Of a stretch of DNA of 50,662 bases, positions 1 through 7,600 are shown piece after piece. The translations under genes and the position numbers were made by a program. The number at the start of each line of letters is the position of its first letter. Position 1 is the first letter of the stretch. A model generated the notes under the pieces. The model saw only the letters and a program-made list of their open reading frames with translations. It had not been told where the DNA came from and did not search any database. Source of the DNA: Verrucomicrobiota bacterium (lineage in GTDB: Bacteria; Verrucomicrobiota; Verrucomicrobiia; Chthoniobacterales; UBA10450); assembly GCA_003219195.1 (NCBI GenBank), contig QHPX01000156.1, positions 1 through 50,662 on the forward strand, read 5' to 3'.

Positions 1-249
1 CACATGAAGGCGCTGCTGGCGAAGACCGATGCGCTGGCTGCGAACAGTTACGCGCCGAGTTTGTTCTCGTTTTTCTCGGAACTGTCACGCGCCGCCGAGT
101 TGCGGGCCTACGCAAAAACCAATCTGCCCGCGACCAGCGCAAAAGAAGTCGCCAAAGCGGTAGATGAAATTGACTTTCGCGCCGAATTCAAAAACCGTCT
201 CGCCTCGCAATTGACCGCCTGGATCGACAATCAAAAGCCGCGGAAATAA
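1..249 (+). CDS. C-terminal end of a probable M1-family aminopeptidase (partial)
   Basis: The frame is open from the window edge, so only the last 82 residues are visible. They are helix-rich and resemble the end of the ERAP1-like C-terminal domain of M1 zinc aminopeptidases (aminopeptidase N / puromycin-sensitive type), with a typical closing pattern of a conserved Phe-rich helix (YAPSLFSFFSEL) and a final helix ending in LTAWIDNQK. The catalytic GAMEN and HEXXH motifs would lie upstream, outside the window, so the call rests on this tail alone. The last codons carry the first copy of the dispersed GATCGACA motif (222-229). The convergent GNAT gene ends 8 bp downstream. Any helical-repeat protein remains an alternative. 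Confidence 0.5.
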   Translation, partial: HMKALLAKTDALAANSYAPSLFSFFSELSRAAELRAYAKTNLPATSAKEVAKAVDEIDFRAEFKNRLASQLTAWIDNQKPRK

Positions 250-256
250 TTTTCGG

Positions 257-745
257 TTACAAAGTCGTGTCTGTCTGCTCGCTCCCGGTCGTAATGAGCA
301 GCCGCATCGGGATCATGGAAGATTCATGGAAGCCATGCCGGCGGAAAAATTCCTGGGCCAGGTTCTCCGGCCGGTCGGTCAATAATGTGATGCGGAGGAA
401 ATTTTTCTGACGGGCGAAGTCGATTGCATGTTGGAGGAGTTTCGAGCCGTATCCGTGGCCCTGGTATTGTTTATGGATGACCAAATCCTCGAGGAGGATG
501 ACGAAGCCGCCTTCAGCCGTGCTGATGGTAAAGAGCAAATTGATCATGCCGACAATCGCTCCATCGCGCCGCAGGACAAAAACGCGGCCACGACTCGGTT
601 GTTCGAAGATCAAGCGCAAGCCGCGCAGCTGTTTGTCCTTGTCCGGGCGGAAATCACCTTCCTGGGTGAACAGATCACCCAGCATCTCGGATAATTCGTC
701 CAAGTCCGCTTCCGTTGCCGGCTCGATAACTATTTTTTCACTCAT
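257..745 (-). CDS. GNAT-family N-acetyltransferase
   Basis: This 162-residue single-domain protein matches the GCN5-related N-acetyltransferase fold. It has an N-terminal strand-helix segment (IEPATEADLDELSEML), a central beta-hairpin (FVLRRDGAIVGMINL, about residues 55-70), and the acetyl-CoA binding motif A with the Q-x-x-G-x-G core (VIHKQYQGHGYGSKLL, about residues 90-105). The C-terminal motif B region (ENLAQEFFRRHGF) is also present. Family members transfer an acetyl group from acetyl-CoA to an amine; the substrate cannot be told from sequence. The length is normal for the family and the protein should be cytosolic. It is divergent from rpmH, with about 170 bp between the two starts, and convergent with the peptidase gene on its other side. 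Confidence 0.85.
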   Translation of the reverse strand: MSEKIVIEPATEADLDELSEMLGDLFTQEGDFRPDKDKQLRGLRLIFEQPSRGRVFVLRRDGAIVGMINLLFTISTAEGGFVILLEDLVIHKQYQGHGYGSKLLQHAIDFARQKNFLRITLLTDRPENLAQEFFRRHGFHESSMIPMRLLITTGSEQTDTTL

Positions 746-849
746 GGCTTGCCTCGATTATTCAAAAAGTTGAGGCGCTGGCAATCCGCGAATGAAAGGC
801 ATGTCCTCAGCGAAGTCGAATGGATCGGCCATCACCTTCCAGTGCGAGA

Positions 850-877
850 TTGACAATGCTGTGCTCGTTCTTACCGT
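850..877 (+). promoter_or_regulatory. possible sigma-70-like promoter upstream of rpmH
   Basis: A perfect TTGACA hexamer at 850-855 is followed after 16 bp by a weak -10 candidate (TACCGT, 872-877), about 40 bp ahead of the rpmH start. The -35 match is good and the -10 match poor, so this is only a candidate. Confidence 0.3.
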
Positions 878-916
878 AGCCGCTTTCGAATCGCGCCGAA
901 GCCGCTTTTCGGTCTT

Positions 917-1090
917 ATGAAACGCACTTATCAGCCATCCAAGCGTACACGAAAGCGCCAGCACGGATTTCGCGCACGCATGAGGACCAAAGCCGGACGC
1001 GCCACGCTCGCGCGGCGGCGCCAGCGCGGCCGCAAGCGTCTGCTGCCGAAAGGCGTCGAGAGGCATTACGCGCGCCACACCCAGGCGTAG
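917..1090 (+). CDS. rpmH: 50S ribosomal protein L34
   Basis: The 57-residue product starts [18 protein letters not shown] and continues with the near-invariant segments [17 protein letters not shown] and RGRKRL of bacterial L34, then a somewhat longer tail ([16 protein letters not shown]). L34 is a small basic protein of the large ribosomal subunit that contacts 23S rRNA. In most bacteria rpmH is followed by rnpA and yidC near the origin. Here it is followed after 53 bp by tRNA-Lys and then by nadE on the opposite strand, so the usual neighbourhood is broken. The ATG is fixed by the conserved N-terminus. A longer frame on the opposite strand over this gene is a shadow. Confidence 0.97.
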   Translation: MKRTYQPSKRTRKRQHGFRARMRTKAGRATLARRRQRGRKRLLPKGVERHYARHTQA

Positions 1091-1143
1091 TCTTTCCCTT
1101 GTGCGATCGGCTCGATTTCGCGAAGATCGATAATCGAAGTTTC

Positions 1144-1216
1144 GCACCGTTAGCTCAATTGGCAGAGCAAGTGACTCTTAATCACTGGGTTGCAGGTTCG
1201 ATTCCTGCACGGTGCA
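1144..1216 (+). tRNA. tRNA-Lys (anticodon CTT)
   Basis: A complete cloverleaf can be drawn. The acceptor stem is GCACCGT (1144-1150) pairing with ACGGTGC (1209-1215), and the discriminator base is A at 1216. The D stem is GCTC/GAGC, the anticodon stem AGTGA/TCACT, and the loop CTCTTAA places CTT at 1177-1179. The T arm is GCAGG-TTCGATT-CCTGC. CTT reads AAG lysine codons. The CCA end is not encoded. The gene lies 53 bp after rpmH and may be co-transcribed with it. Confidence 0.97.
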
Positions 1217-1237
1217 TTTTCCTGAATCGCTTCCGCC

Positions 1238-2920
1238 TCAATCGACGTATTTTTGTGCGATGGGCATGCGACGACCAACGCCAAAAGCGCGGCTTGTCAC
1301 CTTCAGGCCGGGTGCGGCTTGCTCGCGTTTGTATTCGTTGAGATCGACACGCCGCTGCACCCAGCGCACGGTCTTTTCGTCGAATCCGTGCCCGATGATG
1401 TCGCGCGCGCTCAAGTTTTCTTCGACATAAAGCCGCAGGATTTCGTCGAGAATGTCGTACGGCGGCAAAGTGTCCTGATCGGTCTGATTGGGCTTCAACT
1501 CCGCGCTCGGTGGTTTGTCGATTGTCGATCTTGGAATGATTCCTGCCGCGCCGGAGCCTGGCGAAGGCGGGTCGCGCTTTTCGCCTGCTCGCGACGCATA
1601 ATCGGAGTTAATCCAGCGGGCCAATTCATAAACCATTGTTTTCGGCACGTCGCTGATGACGGCGAGACCGCCGGCCATGTCGCCGTAAATCGTGCAGTAG
1701 CCGACGGCAAGTTCGCTTTTGTTGCCGGTTGTCAAAAGCAAATGACCGAATTTGTTTGAGAGCGCCATCAAGGTCATGGCGCGCAATCGCGGCTGCATGT
1801 TTTCTTCAGTCGCGTCTTCAGGCCGTCCGGCAAAGATTTCGGCGAATTGCGCTTTAAAGGTGGCAAACGCGTTCGTGATCGGAATCTCCAGGAATTTGGT
1901 GCCGAGGTTGCGGGCGAGTGTGCGTGCGTCGTCGATACTGCCGCGCGAGGAATACTGGCTGGGCATGGAAACGCCGATCACGTTTTCCGCTCCAAGCGCG
2001 TCAACAGCGATGGCGGCGACAACCGCCGAATCGATGCCGCCGCTCAACCCGAGCACGGCGGATTTGAAATTACATTTGCGCAGGTAATCGCGCACGCCCA
2101 GCGAGAGCGCAGCGAAAAGGTCCACCGGCGTTTTGCTCTCATGAAATTCGGTCGCACGCGCTTTGTCTGTATCGACTATTAGTTCATTTTCACAAAAACC
2201 GGGCAATTGAGCGATTAACTCGCCCGCCGCATTCACGGCGATCGAATTCCCATCGAAGACGAGCTGGTCATTGCCACCGACCGCGTTGCAATAGCAGATG
2301 GGGCGCTGATAAGCGCGGGCCAGGGCCCCGACCATTTCACGTCGAACCGCCGGTTTGTGCAAACTAAATGGCGACGCGCTCAGGTTGACGATGATATCGG
2401 CACCCTGATCGATCAAACCACGGACCGGTTCGATGTCGTAAAGTGGCCGCGGCAGATAATGTTCAGTCCAGATATCTTCACATATAGTGACGCCGATTTT
2501 TTGGCCATGGACGTCAAAGGGCTCGACACGGCTGGCCGGTTCGAAATAACGATCTTCATCGAAAACATCGTAAGTAGGTAAGAGCGACTTGTGGGCCTTG
2601 CGCATCGGTTTACCGGCTTCAAGCAATGCGGCGGCATTGTGGAATGGTTTGCCCCGTCCCTCATTCCGATGGACAAAACTGACGAGCAGGGCGGCTGTGC
2701 CCAAGCGACGATGAAGCCGTTCCAGCGCCTCGAGATTCTCCGGCACGAAACGCGATTTGAAAACAAGATCCTGCGGGGGGTATCCGGTGATCGCGAGTTC
2801 CGGGGTCAGAACCAATTCCGCACCGGCCGCGGCAAGGCGTTCATAGGCGCGCGCGATCTTCTCAAAATTGCCGCTCAAATCCCCGACGGTTAGGTTGAGC
2901 TGAGCAAAGCCAATCTTCAT
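1238..2920 (-). CDS. nadE: glutamine-dependent NAD(+) synthetase
   Basis: This 560-residue two-domain enzyme makes NAD+ from deamido-NAD+, ATP and glutamine, the last step of NAD biosynthesis. The N-terminal nitrilase-like glutaminase domain carries the Glu-Lys-Cys triad: E41 in TPELAITGYPP, K111 in KAHKSLLP and C147 in VTICEDIW. The C-terminal synthetase domain has the ATP-binding P-loop LGLSGGIDSAVVA (SGGIDS at about 293-298), the segment TGNKSELAVGYCTIYGDMAGG, and a closing basic region before KVTSRAFGVGRRMPIAQ. The length fits the two-domain bacterial form. Two copies of the dispersed GATCGACA motif fall inside it. The one at 1523 is in the variable loop before KPPSAELKPNQTDQD, read as RST. 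Confidence 0.97.
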   Translation of the reverse strand: MKIGFAQLNLTVGDLSGNFEKIARAYERLAAAGAELVLTPELAITGYPPQDLVFKSRFVPENLEALERLHRRLGTAALLVSFVHRNEGRGKPFHNAAALLEAGKPMRKAHKSLLPTYDVFDEDRYFEPASRVEPFDVHGQKIGVTICEDIWTEHYLPRPLYDIEPVRGLIDQGADIIVNLSASPFSLHKPAVRREMVGALARAYQRPICYCNAVGGNDQLVFDGNSIAVNAAGELIAQLPGFCENELIVDTDKARATEFHESKTPVDLFAALSLGVRDYLRKCNFKSAVLGLSGGIDSAVVAAIAVDALGAENVIGVSMPSQYSSRGSIDDARTLARNLGTKFLEIPITNAFATFKAQFAEIFAGRPEDATEENMQPRLRAMTLMALSNKFGHLLLTTGNKSELAVGYCTIYGDMAGGLAVISDVPKTMVYELARWINSDYASRAGEKRDPPSPGSGAAGIIPRSTIDKPPSAELKPNQTDQDTLPPYDILDEILRLYVEENLSARDIIGHGFDEKTVRWVQRRVDLNEYKREQAAPGLKVTSRAFGVGRRMPIAQKYVD

Positions 2921-2976
2921 GCTGCGCTACGCAGATTATGCGCAAGCCAGCAACCAGCAATCCTCTTTTCCTCGGA

Positions 2977-3153
2977 TTAATGACTCAGGTCAATAACCGC
3001 GCGATGCTTATAGCCTTTGTTCAGGGCATCGTCGGCCCCTTCCACGAAGACCTTCGCCCACTGCAACACCGAGGCGGCGAGGAATCCCGCAATCGCGCAG
3101 AGAATGACCTTTTGAAAAAAAGTGGCATGCATCTTGACCACTTTTGAGAGCAT
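2977..3153 (-). CDS. small hypothetical membrane protein (58 aa)
   Basis: A short frame encodes a product starting MLSKVVKMHATFF and continuing into a hydrophobic stretch (VILCAIAGFLAASVLQW) that could span the membrane. A polar tail follows (VEGADDALNKGYKHRAV). The composition is coding-like: a basic N-terminus, one hydrophobic helix and an acidic then basic tail. A second ATG seven codons later (start 3132) is equally possible; neither has a clear ribosome binding site. It begins 24 bp after the end of the decayed CPBP protease gene on the same strand, so it may have belonged to that transcript. I do not recognise a family. Confidence 0.4.
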   Translation of the reverse strand: MLSKVVKMHATFFQKVILCAIAGFLAASVLQWAKVFVEGADDALNKGYKHRAVIDLSH

Positions 3154-3177
3154 GCAGGATGCCAGTTTGGAGTGGGA

Positions 3178-3447
3178 TCACCAGAATCCCCACTGCTTCG
3201 TTTTCATGATGCGGAGCCCGAGGAGCAGATTCGTGACGGCATGGGTCAATATGCAGGAAGGCTCCTTGTTCGATAAGCGACGCCGTTATAAAGTGGGCCG
3301 ATCAGCAGGGCGGCCGGCCAATCCGTATTCGGCTGAGCTGAGCCAAAAGAGATTGTCGATCTTCTTTAGCGCGCCGTTCAGCGCCAGCAAAGCAAGGAAC
3401 GCCGCCAACGGCAGTGTGTAGGCCGCTAATTTCCGCCTCTCAGGCAT
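3178..3447 (-). pseudogene. remnant of an exosortase-associated CPBP (CAAX-type) protease
   Basis: Two pieces of one membrane protease survive in different frames. The N-terminal piece runs MPERRKLAAYTLPLAAF to IDNLFWLSSAEY, which matches the start of CPBP glutamic proteases that accompany exosortases. It is joined near 3320 to the C-terminal piece WPAALLIGPLYNGVAYRT. After a one-base shift near 3260 the frame continues CILTHAVTNLLLGLR and KTKQWGFW before a stop. Roughly 120-150 codons are missing between the pieces, and these would include the catalytic EE-x-x-x-R segment and the following histidine motif. The remaining frame ends early (PADRPTL). The intact family is usually encoded with exosortase and PEP-CTERM substrates; the exosortase in this window is 26 kb away. 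A copy of the dispersed motif lies in the N-terminal piece (3354). Confidence 0.75.
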
Positions 3448-3499
3448 ACGATTTGCAGAATAATCCCAGCTCTCGTTTAAAAAAGCTCCTTTCAACCAT

Positions 3500-3706
3500 G
3501 CCGACACGCCCAGCACGACCGATTTAAACGAGAACAATGCAGAGAAACTTGCGCGCCTGCTCGAACAGGAGATGATTCAGAAGCGTACGGCCTAGAAACA
3601 AGCTGCCACGCATTATCGAACTATCCGATTGTTCGGCTTTCTATTCCTTTTCATTCTTATCGCTGCGTGCGCAGTCGGTTTTTTCTTTCTCTTTTCGCGC
3701 GCGTGA
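3500..3706 (+). pseudogene. decayed small membrane protein gene with in-frame stop
   Basis: On the plus strand one frame reads DTPSTTDLNENNAEKLARL and LEQEMIQKRTA, then meets TAG at 3593-3595, and continues in the same frame as KQAATHYRTIRLFGFL followed by a strongly hydrophobic stretch to TGA at 3704-3706. Read through the TAG (one base from TGG), it would be a charged cytoplasmic helix followed by a single transmembrane segment. No ATG precedes it in frame; an ATG at 3498 is in another frame, which suggests a second lesion. This is recognisable only as coding-like sequence. Together with the CPBP remnant it makes 2977-3706 a patch of decay. Confidence 0.4.
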
Positions 3707-3869
3707 ACGAAGAGCGGACAAACCAACGCGCCGCCACGACCCCGGCCGTGTCTGGGCCGTAGCTGCAATTTAATTTATTTTGTGTAGCTCGCTCGCCAGA
3801 TGGTGCCGTTCCCGTCTTCGCTAAAAAGCAACGCGTCATCCCCAGCGCTTTACCGGTCAAAATGACGAG

Positions 3870-4733
3870 TTACCGTGCCACCGGATTGAATGCGCCGCCT
3901 TTAGCTTTTGCTACAGCGCCTCCCGCCTGGCGATCGTTAATCACAAACGTGTTGTTTTCTCCCACCTTCGACCAGGGACCGCGCGGCACTTCGCTAAAAT
4001 CGACAAACTTCCAATCAGTCACATCCGTTTCCTCTAATCCGAGGTAATCGCGCACGGCCGGAGAAACATCGAGTCCAGCGCCTTTGTTGAGATTGGGTTT
4101 CGGACGTTCATCGCCAAAAACGTATTGCCAGTGGTCGGTGCGGAACGGTCCGGCATCTTCCCATTGCGCATAAACCGTTCGATTGCCTTTGCGAATCGCA
4201 ATCCAGCGGCCTTTGCACGTGGAGATGCCAGGGCCTTGGTATGCTTCCTTGAACCACGGAACGACCCGCGGCGCTTCCGGCCGATGCCCGGTGGATGCCT
4301 TGTCATTATAGGGAAGAGCGCAGTAAAACGGATTCTGCCGCGGTGTGAATTTTACCGGCAGGTACTCGCTCCGGTGCGCAGGACTTGGATCGTCGAAGCC
4401 GCCGTAACTCCTAGCCCAATCCTTGTCCCACGAGCTCGAGCGATTCGGGACTGGATTATTTCCGCTCGGTGCTTCCCCAATCCAGAAAACTGTCGTCACA
4501 ATTTGTCGTTTCCACGGATAACGTTCTCCGGCTTTGGGCGGAGGCGACGACAAATGACGCGGCGTAAACGCGATCGAATCAAGATTCATCATCAGATCCT
4601 CCGACAATTTGTCCGATTTTTTGCTCAGTTTGACCTTCGCAGGTTCGGCCTTGTCCGGAGTCGAGTGCGCGAAAAGAGAAGAAACCGAAGACAGCAAGGC
4701 CGCGATCGTGTGAGTAATGGTTCCGGGTTTCAT
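3870..4733 (-). CDS. hypothetical secreted protein with possible double-psi-barrel-like C-terminus
   Basis: The product of about 287 residues starts MKPGTITHTIAALLSSVSS, a probable signal peptide ending near FAHS. An upstream ATG at 4754 adds seven residues without a better signal. A low-complexity charged linker (KVKLSKKSDKLSED) follows, then a region rich in Trp, Pro and Tyr. The C-terminal half contains KGRWIAIRKGNRTVYAQWED and AGPFRTDHWQYVFG, then LNKGAGLDVSPAVRDYLGL. This arrangement recalls RlpA/3D-type double-psi beta-barrels, but no catalytic residues can be assigned. It probably acts in the periplasm or outside the cell. It stands alone, with 243 bp to the divergent EEP gene. Confidence 0.7.
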   Translation of the reverse strand: MKPGTITHTIAALLSSVSSLFAHSTPDKAEPAKVKLSKKSDKLSEDLMMNLDSIAFTPRHLSSPPPKAGERYPWKRQIVTTVFWIGEAPSGNNPVPNRSSSWDKDWARSYGGFDDPSPAHRSEYLPVKFTPRQNPFYCALPYNDKASTGHRPEAPRVVPWFKEAYQGPGISTCKGRWIAIRKGNRTVYAQWEDAGPFRTDHWQYVFGDERPKPNLNKGAGLDVSPAVRDYLGLEETDVTDWKFVDFSEVPRGPWSKVGENNTFVINDRQAGGAVAKAKGGAFNPVAR

Positions 4734-4976
4734 TTCGTAATGGCCTCCGCGCAATGCGGCAACGAAGACATAATGTCTTCCTTAATTAATTCGATCGCGA
4801 CGACGCAGATGCGCGTAAATCGCGGCGCATTTTCAGATGCGCCGTAGCAAAGCCAGGGAACTTCGACACCAATTCGGCCTAGTCAAGAAATTTTCATCGA
4901 TTTGAAGCTGCCTCAAGATCGACAATCATATTCAACTCGTGATGCGGTCTTTGTACCGCTGCGTAGACTTCAGGTT

Positions 4977-5909
4977 ATGAAGCGGGAAATATTTGCCTGT
5001 TCTTATTTTGTCGTCGGCGCAGCGGTTCTTGTCGCAGCGCTTCACGCGCAAACAAGTCCATGGCCATTTCCTCCTCGGCCCGGCGCGGCGCCGCAAACAT
5101 TCATCGCCCGCAGCATCACCGTCGCGTTTTGGAACATCCAGTGGTTCCCGGGCCGTCAACCGAACGCCACGCGCGGCGAGGAAAATCGTCAAATCAATTC
5201 CGTGCATAGGGACATGGTGCAATTGAACGCCGACATTATCGGCATGGAGGAAGTGCGCGATTTTGCGCGCGCCGGTGTTGCCGTTGCGCCTCTCACCGGA
5301 TTCAAGGTGGATGTTTGCGCGAATTTTCCACCGCGCGAGAGCCAGGCCGAAGCACAACAGGTCGCCATCGCCAGCCGCTTGCAGCCGTTGAGCGCGTGGG
5401 CGGAAGAATGGAAACCCGCCGGAGCGATGACGCCGCCGCGCGGTTTCGCTTTCGCCGCTTACGAATTGGCGCCGCGCCAGGTGGTCCTCATCTACGATGT
5501 GCACTTAAAAAGTAATCGCGGCGATATTCAAGAGAACATTCCATTGCGCCAGGAATCGATTCGCCAATTGCGTGCGCACATGAGTGCGATGGAGTCTGCT
5601 TATGGCAAACTTGGCGCCATCACATGGATCGTGGGCGGGGATTTTAACACCTCGCTCGATGACAAACGCTTCGCCGCGGAAACAACTCTCCGCACCTTGA
5701 TGAGCAACGGCTTTGCCTGGATTTGGCAGAACGTCCCGGCAATGTCGCGAATGACATTGCCGCCGGATAAAGATTTCCCAGCCGCATGCTTCGACCACGT
5801 TTTTTACCGCGGGGCCACGCTGCGCCGGGCTTGGGTCGCAAACACCAGTTCGCAATCAAGCGATCACCGCGCAATCGTCGCGACGTTCGATCGTGCGGCC
5901 GTGCGATAG
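4977..5909 (+). CDS. secreted endonuclease/exonuclease/phosphatase family protein
   Basis: The 310-residue protein has an N-terminal hydrophobic signal segment (FACSYFVVGAAVLVAALHAQ) followed by a proline-rich linker and an EEP fold. The metal and catalytic motifs are visible in order: WNIQWFPG with the conserved Asn (about residue 53), GMEEVRD with the metal-binding Glu (about 91), YDVHLKSN, VGGDFNT with the conserved Asp and Asn, and SSDHRAIV with the terminal Asp-His pair. The family cleaves phosphodiester bonds in nucleic acids, phosphoinositides or related molecules; export suggests an extracellular or periplasmic nuclease. The start at 4977 places the signal peptide at the N-terminus. 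A longer frame from 4902 would bury it. A dispersed motif copy sits upstream at 4915-4924. Confidence 0.88.
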   Translation: MKREIFACSYFVVGAAVLVAALHAQTSPWPFPPRPGAAPQTFIARSITVAFWNIQWFPGRQPNATRGEENRQINSVHRDMVQLNADIIGMEEVRDFARAGVAVAPLTGFKVDVCANFPPRESQAEAQQVAIASRLQPLSAWAEEWKPAGAMTPPRGFAFAAYELAPRQVVLIYDVHLKSNRGDIQENIPLRQESIRQLRAHMSAMESAYGKLGAITWIVGGDFNTSLDDKRFAAETTLRTLMSNGFAWIWQNVPAMSRMTLPPDKDFPAACFDHVFYRGATLRRAWVANTSSQSSDHRAIVATFDRAAVR

Positions 5910-5915
5910 ACCCAA

Positions 5916-7289
5916 TTAGTCGAGAAATTTTCCGGGATTCAGGATTCCATCCGGATCGATAATCTCCTTGAGCTTGCGATGGAAATCGCGTGCAACTTCG
6001 CTCGTCGCCTCCGGCCACCAGCGTTTTTTCGCCAGCCCGATTCCGTGTTCGCCCGTGATCACGCCGTCCCAGGCCAGCACCTGTGCAAAAAGGTCGTCGA
6101 GAGCGCGATCGACCTTTTCGCGTACGGCTGCCTCACGATTGTACCGATCCGCCATGATGTTGACGTGAATATTGCCGTCGCCGGCATGACCGAAACAAGC
6201 GATCGAAAATCCATACCTCACCTGCAACTTCTCTGCGAACTCGACAAGATCGACAATACGACTTCGCGGAACGACCACGTCCTGATTCAACTTGGTTAGG
6301 CCGGTCGCACGCAACGAATTGCTAAAATCGCGCCGCAACGCCCAAAGCTTTTCACAATCAATTTCGCCATTCGCCATTTCCAGTGCGTTTGGTTTTTTCT
6401 GCGCGAGCAATTCGCGAACCGCCGCCGCTTCCCTGCGCACGCTCTCCTCTTGCCCGTCAAGATCGACAAGCAGATGTGCGCTGCCGGCGGGCACAATTGA
6501 TTTTCCGAGATCGCGACGTGCCGCTTCGAGTGTGAAGCTATCGGCGATCTCCAATGACGAGGGCAAAAATCCCTGTGCAAAAATTTCCTGCACCGCTGCC
6601 GCCGCCTGGGACATGGTTGCAAACGCCGCGGACAAAGTCGCGCGCGCCGGCGGCAACGGAAGGAGCCGCAAGGTGATTTCCGTCACGACGCCCAGCATTC
6701 CTTCCGAACCGACAAACAAGCCGATTAAATTGAACCCCGTTTTGTTTTTGTGGACGCGGCCGCCAGTTCTTAGTACTTCGCCGTTCGCGAGCACAATTTC
6801 GAGACCGATAACATAATTGCGCGTCACGCCGTATTTTAAACAGCGCGGGCCACCGGCGTTGGTCGCGATATTTCCGCCGATGCTACATTCTTTCATGCTC
6901 GCCGGATCGGGCGGATAAAATAATTTTCTTGCGCGCGCGGTCGCTTTGAGATCGCCCGTGATCACGCCGGGCTCCACGATCGCAATCGCGTCTGCGAAAT
7001 GAATTTCCTTGATGTGATTCATGCGCATTAAAGAAAGCGCAATTCCTTTTCGAACCGGGACACAACCGCCGACGTAGCCAAAACCGGCGCCACGCGCCGT
7101 CACCGGAATTTTTTTCTGAGACGCAAACTTCAACAGATTGGAAACATCGGTTGTCGATCTTGCAAATACGACGACCTCCGGCTCTTCTGCCGCGAACCAT
7201 TTATCACCACTGTGCGTGGCCAGCGTTTCGGCATCGTCGGCAACAGCGTCGTTGCCTAGAAATCGCCGCAGCTCGTCCGCCAGCGACAT
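5916..7289 (-). CDS. glcD: FAD-linked oxidase, glycolate/D-lactate oxidase GlcD-like subunit
   Basis: The 457-residue flavoprotein belongs to the FAD-binding PCMH (GlcD / D-lactate dehydrogenase) family. The N-terminal FAD domain shows PVTARGAGFGYVGG, the segment ECSIGGNIATNAGGPRCLKY, and FVGSEGMLGVVTEITLRLL. The C-terminal domain has FGHAGDGNIHVNI with a metal-binding His pair, and GEHGIGLAKKRWW near the end, closing with IDPDGILNPGKF. Members oxidise 2-hydroxy acids such as glycolate or D-lactate to 2-oxo acids. GlcE and GlcF are not adjacent, so a single-subunit D-2-hydroxyacid dehydrogenase is equally possible. It lies directly after the small ABM-like gene (3 bp) and fabI, probably one operon. 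Three dispersed motif copies occur inside. Confidence 0.9.
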   Translation of the reverse strand: MSLADELRRFLGNDAVADDAETLATHSGDKWFAAEEPEVVVFARSTTDVSNLLKFASQKKIPVTARGAGFGYVGGCVPVRKGIALSLMRMNHIKEIHFADAIAIVEPGVITGDLKATARARKLFYPPDPASMKECSIGGNIATNAGGPRCLKYGVTRNYVIGLEIVLANGEVLRTGGRVHKNKTGFNLIGLFVGSEGMLGVVTEITLRLLPLPPARATLSAAFATMSQAAAAVQEIFAQGFLPSSLEIADSFTLEAARRDLGKSIVPAGSAHLLVDLDGQEESVRREAAAVRELLAQKKPNALEMANGEIDCEKLWALRRDFSNSLRATGLTKLNQDVVVPRSRIVDLVEFAEKLQVRYGFSIACFGHAGDGNIHVNIMADRYNREAAVREKVDRALDDLFAQVLAWDGVITGEHGIGLAKKRWWPEATSEVARDFHRKLKEIIDPDGILNPGKFLD

Positions 7290-7291
7290 GT

Positions 7292-7600
7292 TTACAGCGC
7301 GATGCGGTAATGCTGCGAGCGTTCGTCCATCCGCGTGAGCAGCCGCACGGCTTTCGGATAAATCACCGGCCGGCTCTCGTCCTCGCCGGCAAATATTTTC
7401 ACCGCGTCCATCGAATCGAATCGCAGCAATGTAACGAACTGCGCCTCGTCGCCGTCTTCGCGGATAAACAATTCGGCCCCGCGATATCCCGGAATCTTGC
7501 GAGTGGCGATGCTCGGGAAAATTTCGTCACGCAACATCGTCTCGTAGGTTTTTGCATCCGCTGGCCTTGTCCAGCCGTGCCAGATTCGAGCAATCATCAC
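7292..7600 (-). CDS. antibiotic biosynthesis monooxygenase (ABM)-like small protein
   Basis: The 102-residue protein MMIARIWHGWTRPADAKTYE has the size and pattern of the dimeric ferredoxin-like alpha/beta-barrel (ABM/DUF4286-like) proteins. It has an initial strand MIARIWHGW, a helix with ETMLRDEIFP, a second strand with PGYRGAELFIRE, and FVTLLRFDSMDAVKIFAG. Such proteins are cofactor-free monooxygenases or stress proteins of unknown substrate. Its ATG overlaps the stop codon of fabI by 4 bp and its stop lies 3 bp before glcD, so the three are probably translated from one message. Nothing in the sequence gives a specific reaction. Confidence 0.7.
   Translation of the reverse strand: MMIARIWHGWTRPADAKTYETMLRDEIFPSIATRKIPGYRGAELFIREDGDEAQFVTLLRFDSMDAVKIFAGEDESRPVIYPKAVRLLTRMDERSQHYRIAL

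Noticed and set aside
758-1147. A 129-codon frame on the minus strand covering rpmH
   Set aside because: It is antisense to the clearly conserved L34 gene; its Arg/Ala-rich composition is the mirror of the basic codons of rpmH.
3657-3860. A 67-codon minus-strand frame
   Set aside because: It is basic and motif-free, and overlaps the membrane-helix part of the small decayed gene on the plus strand.
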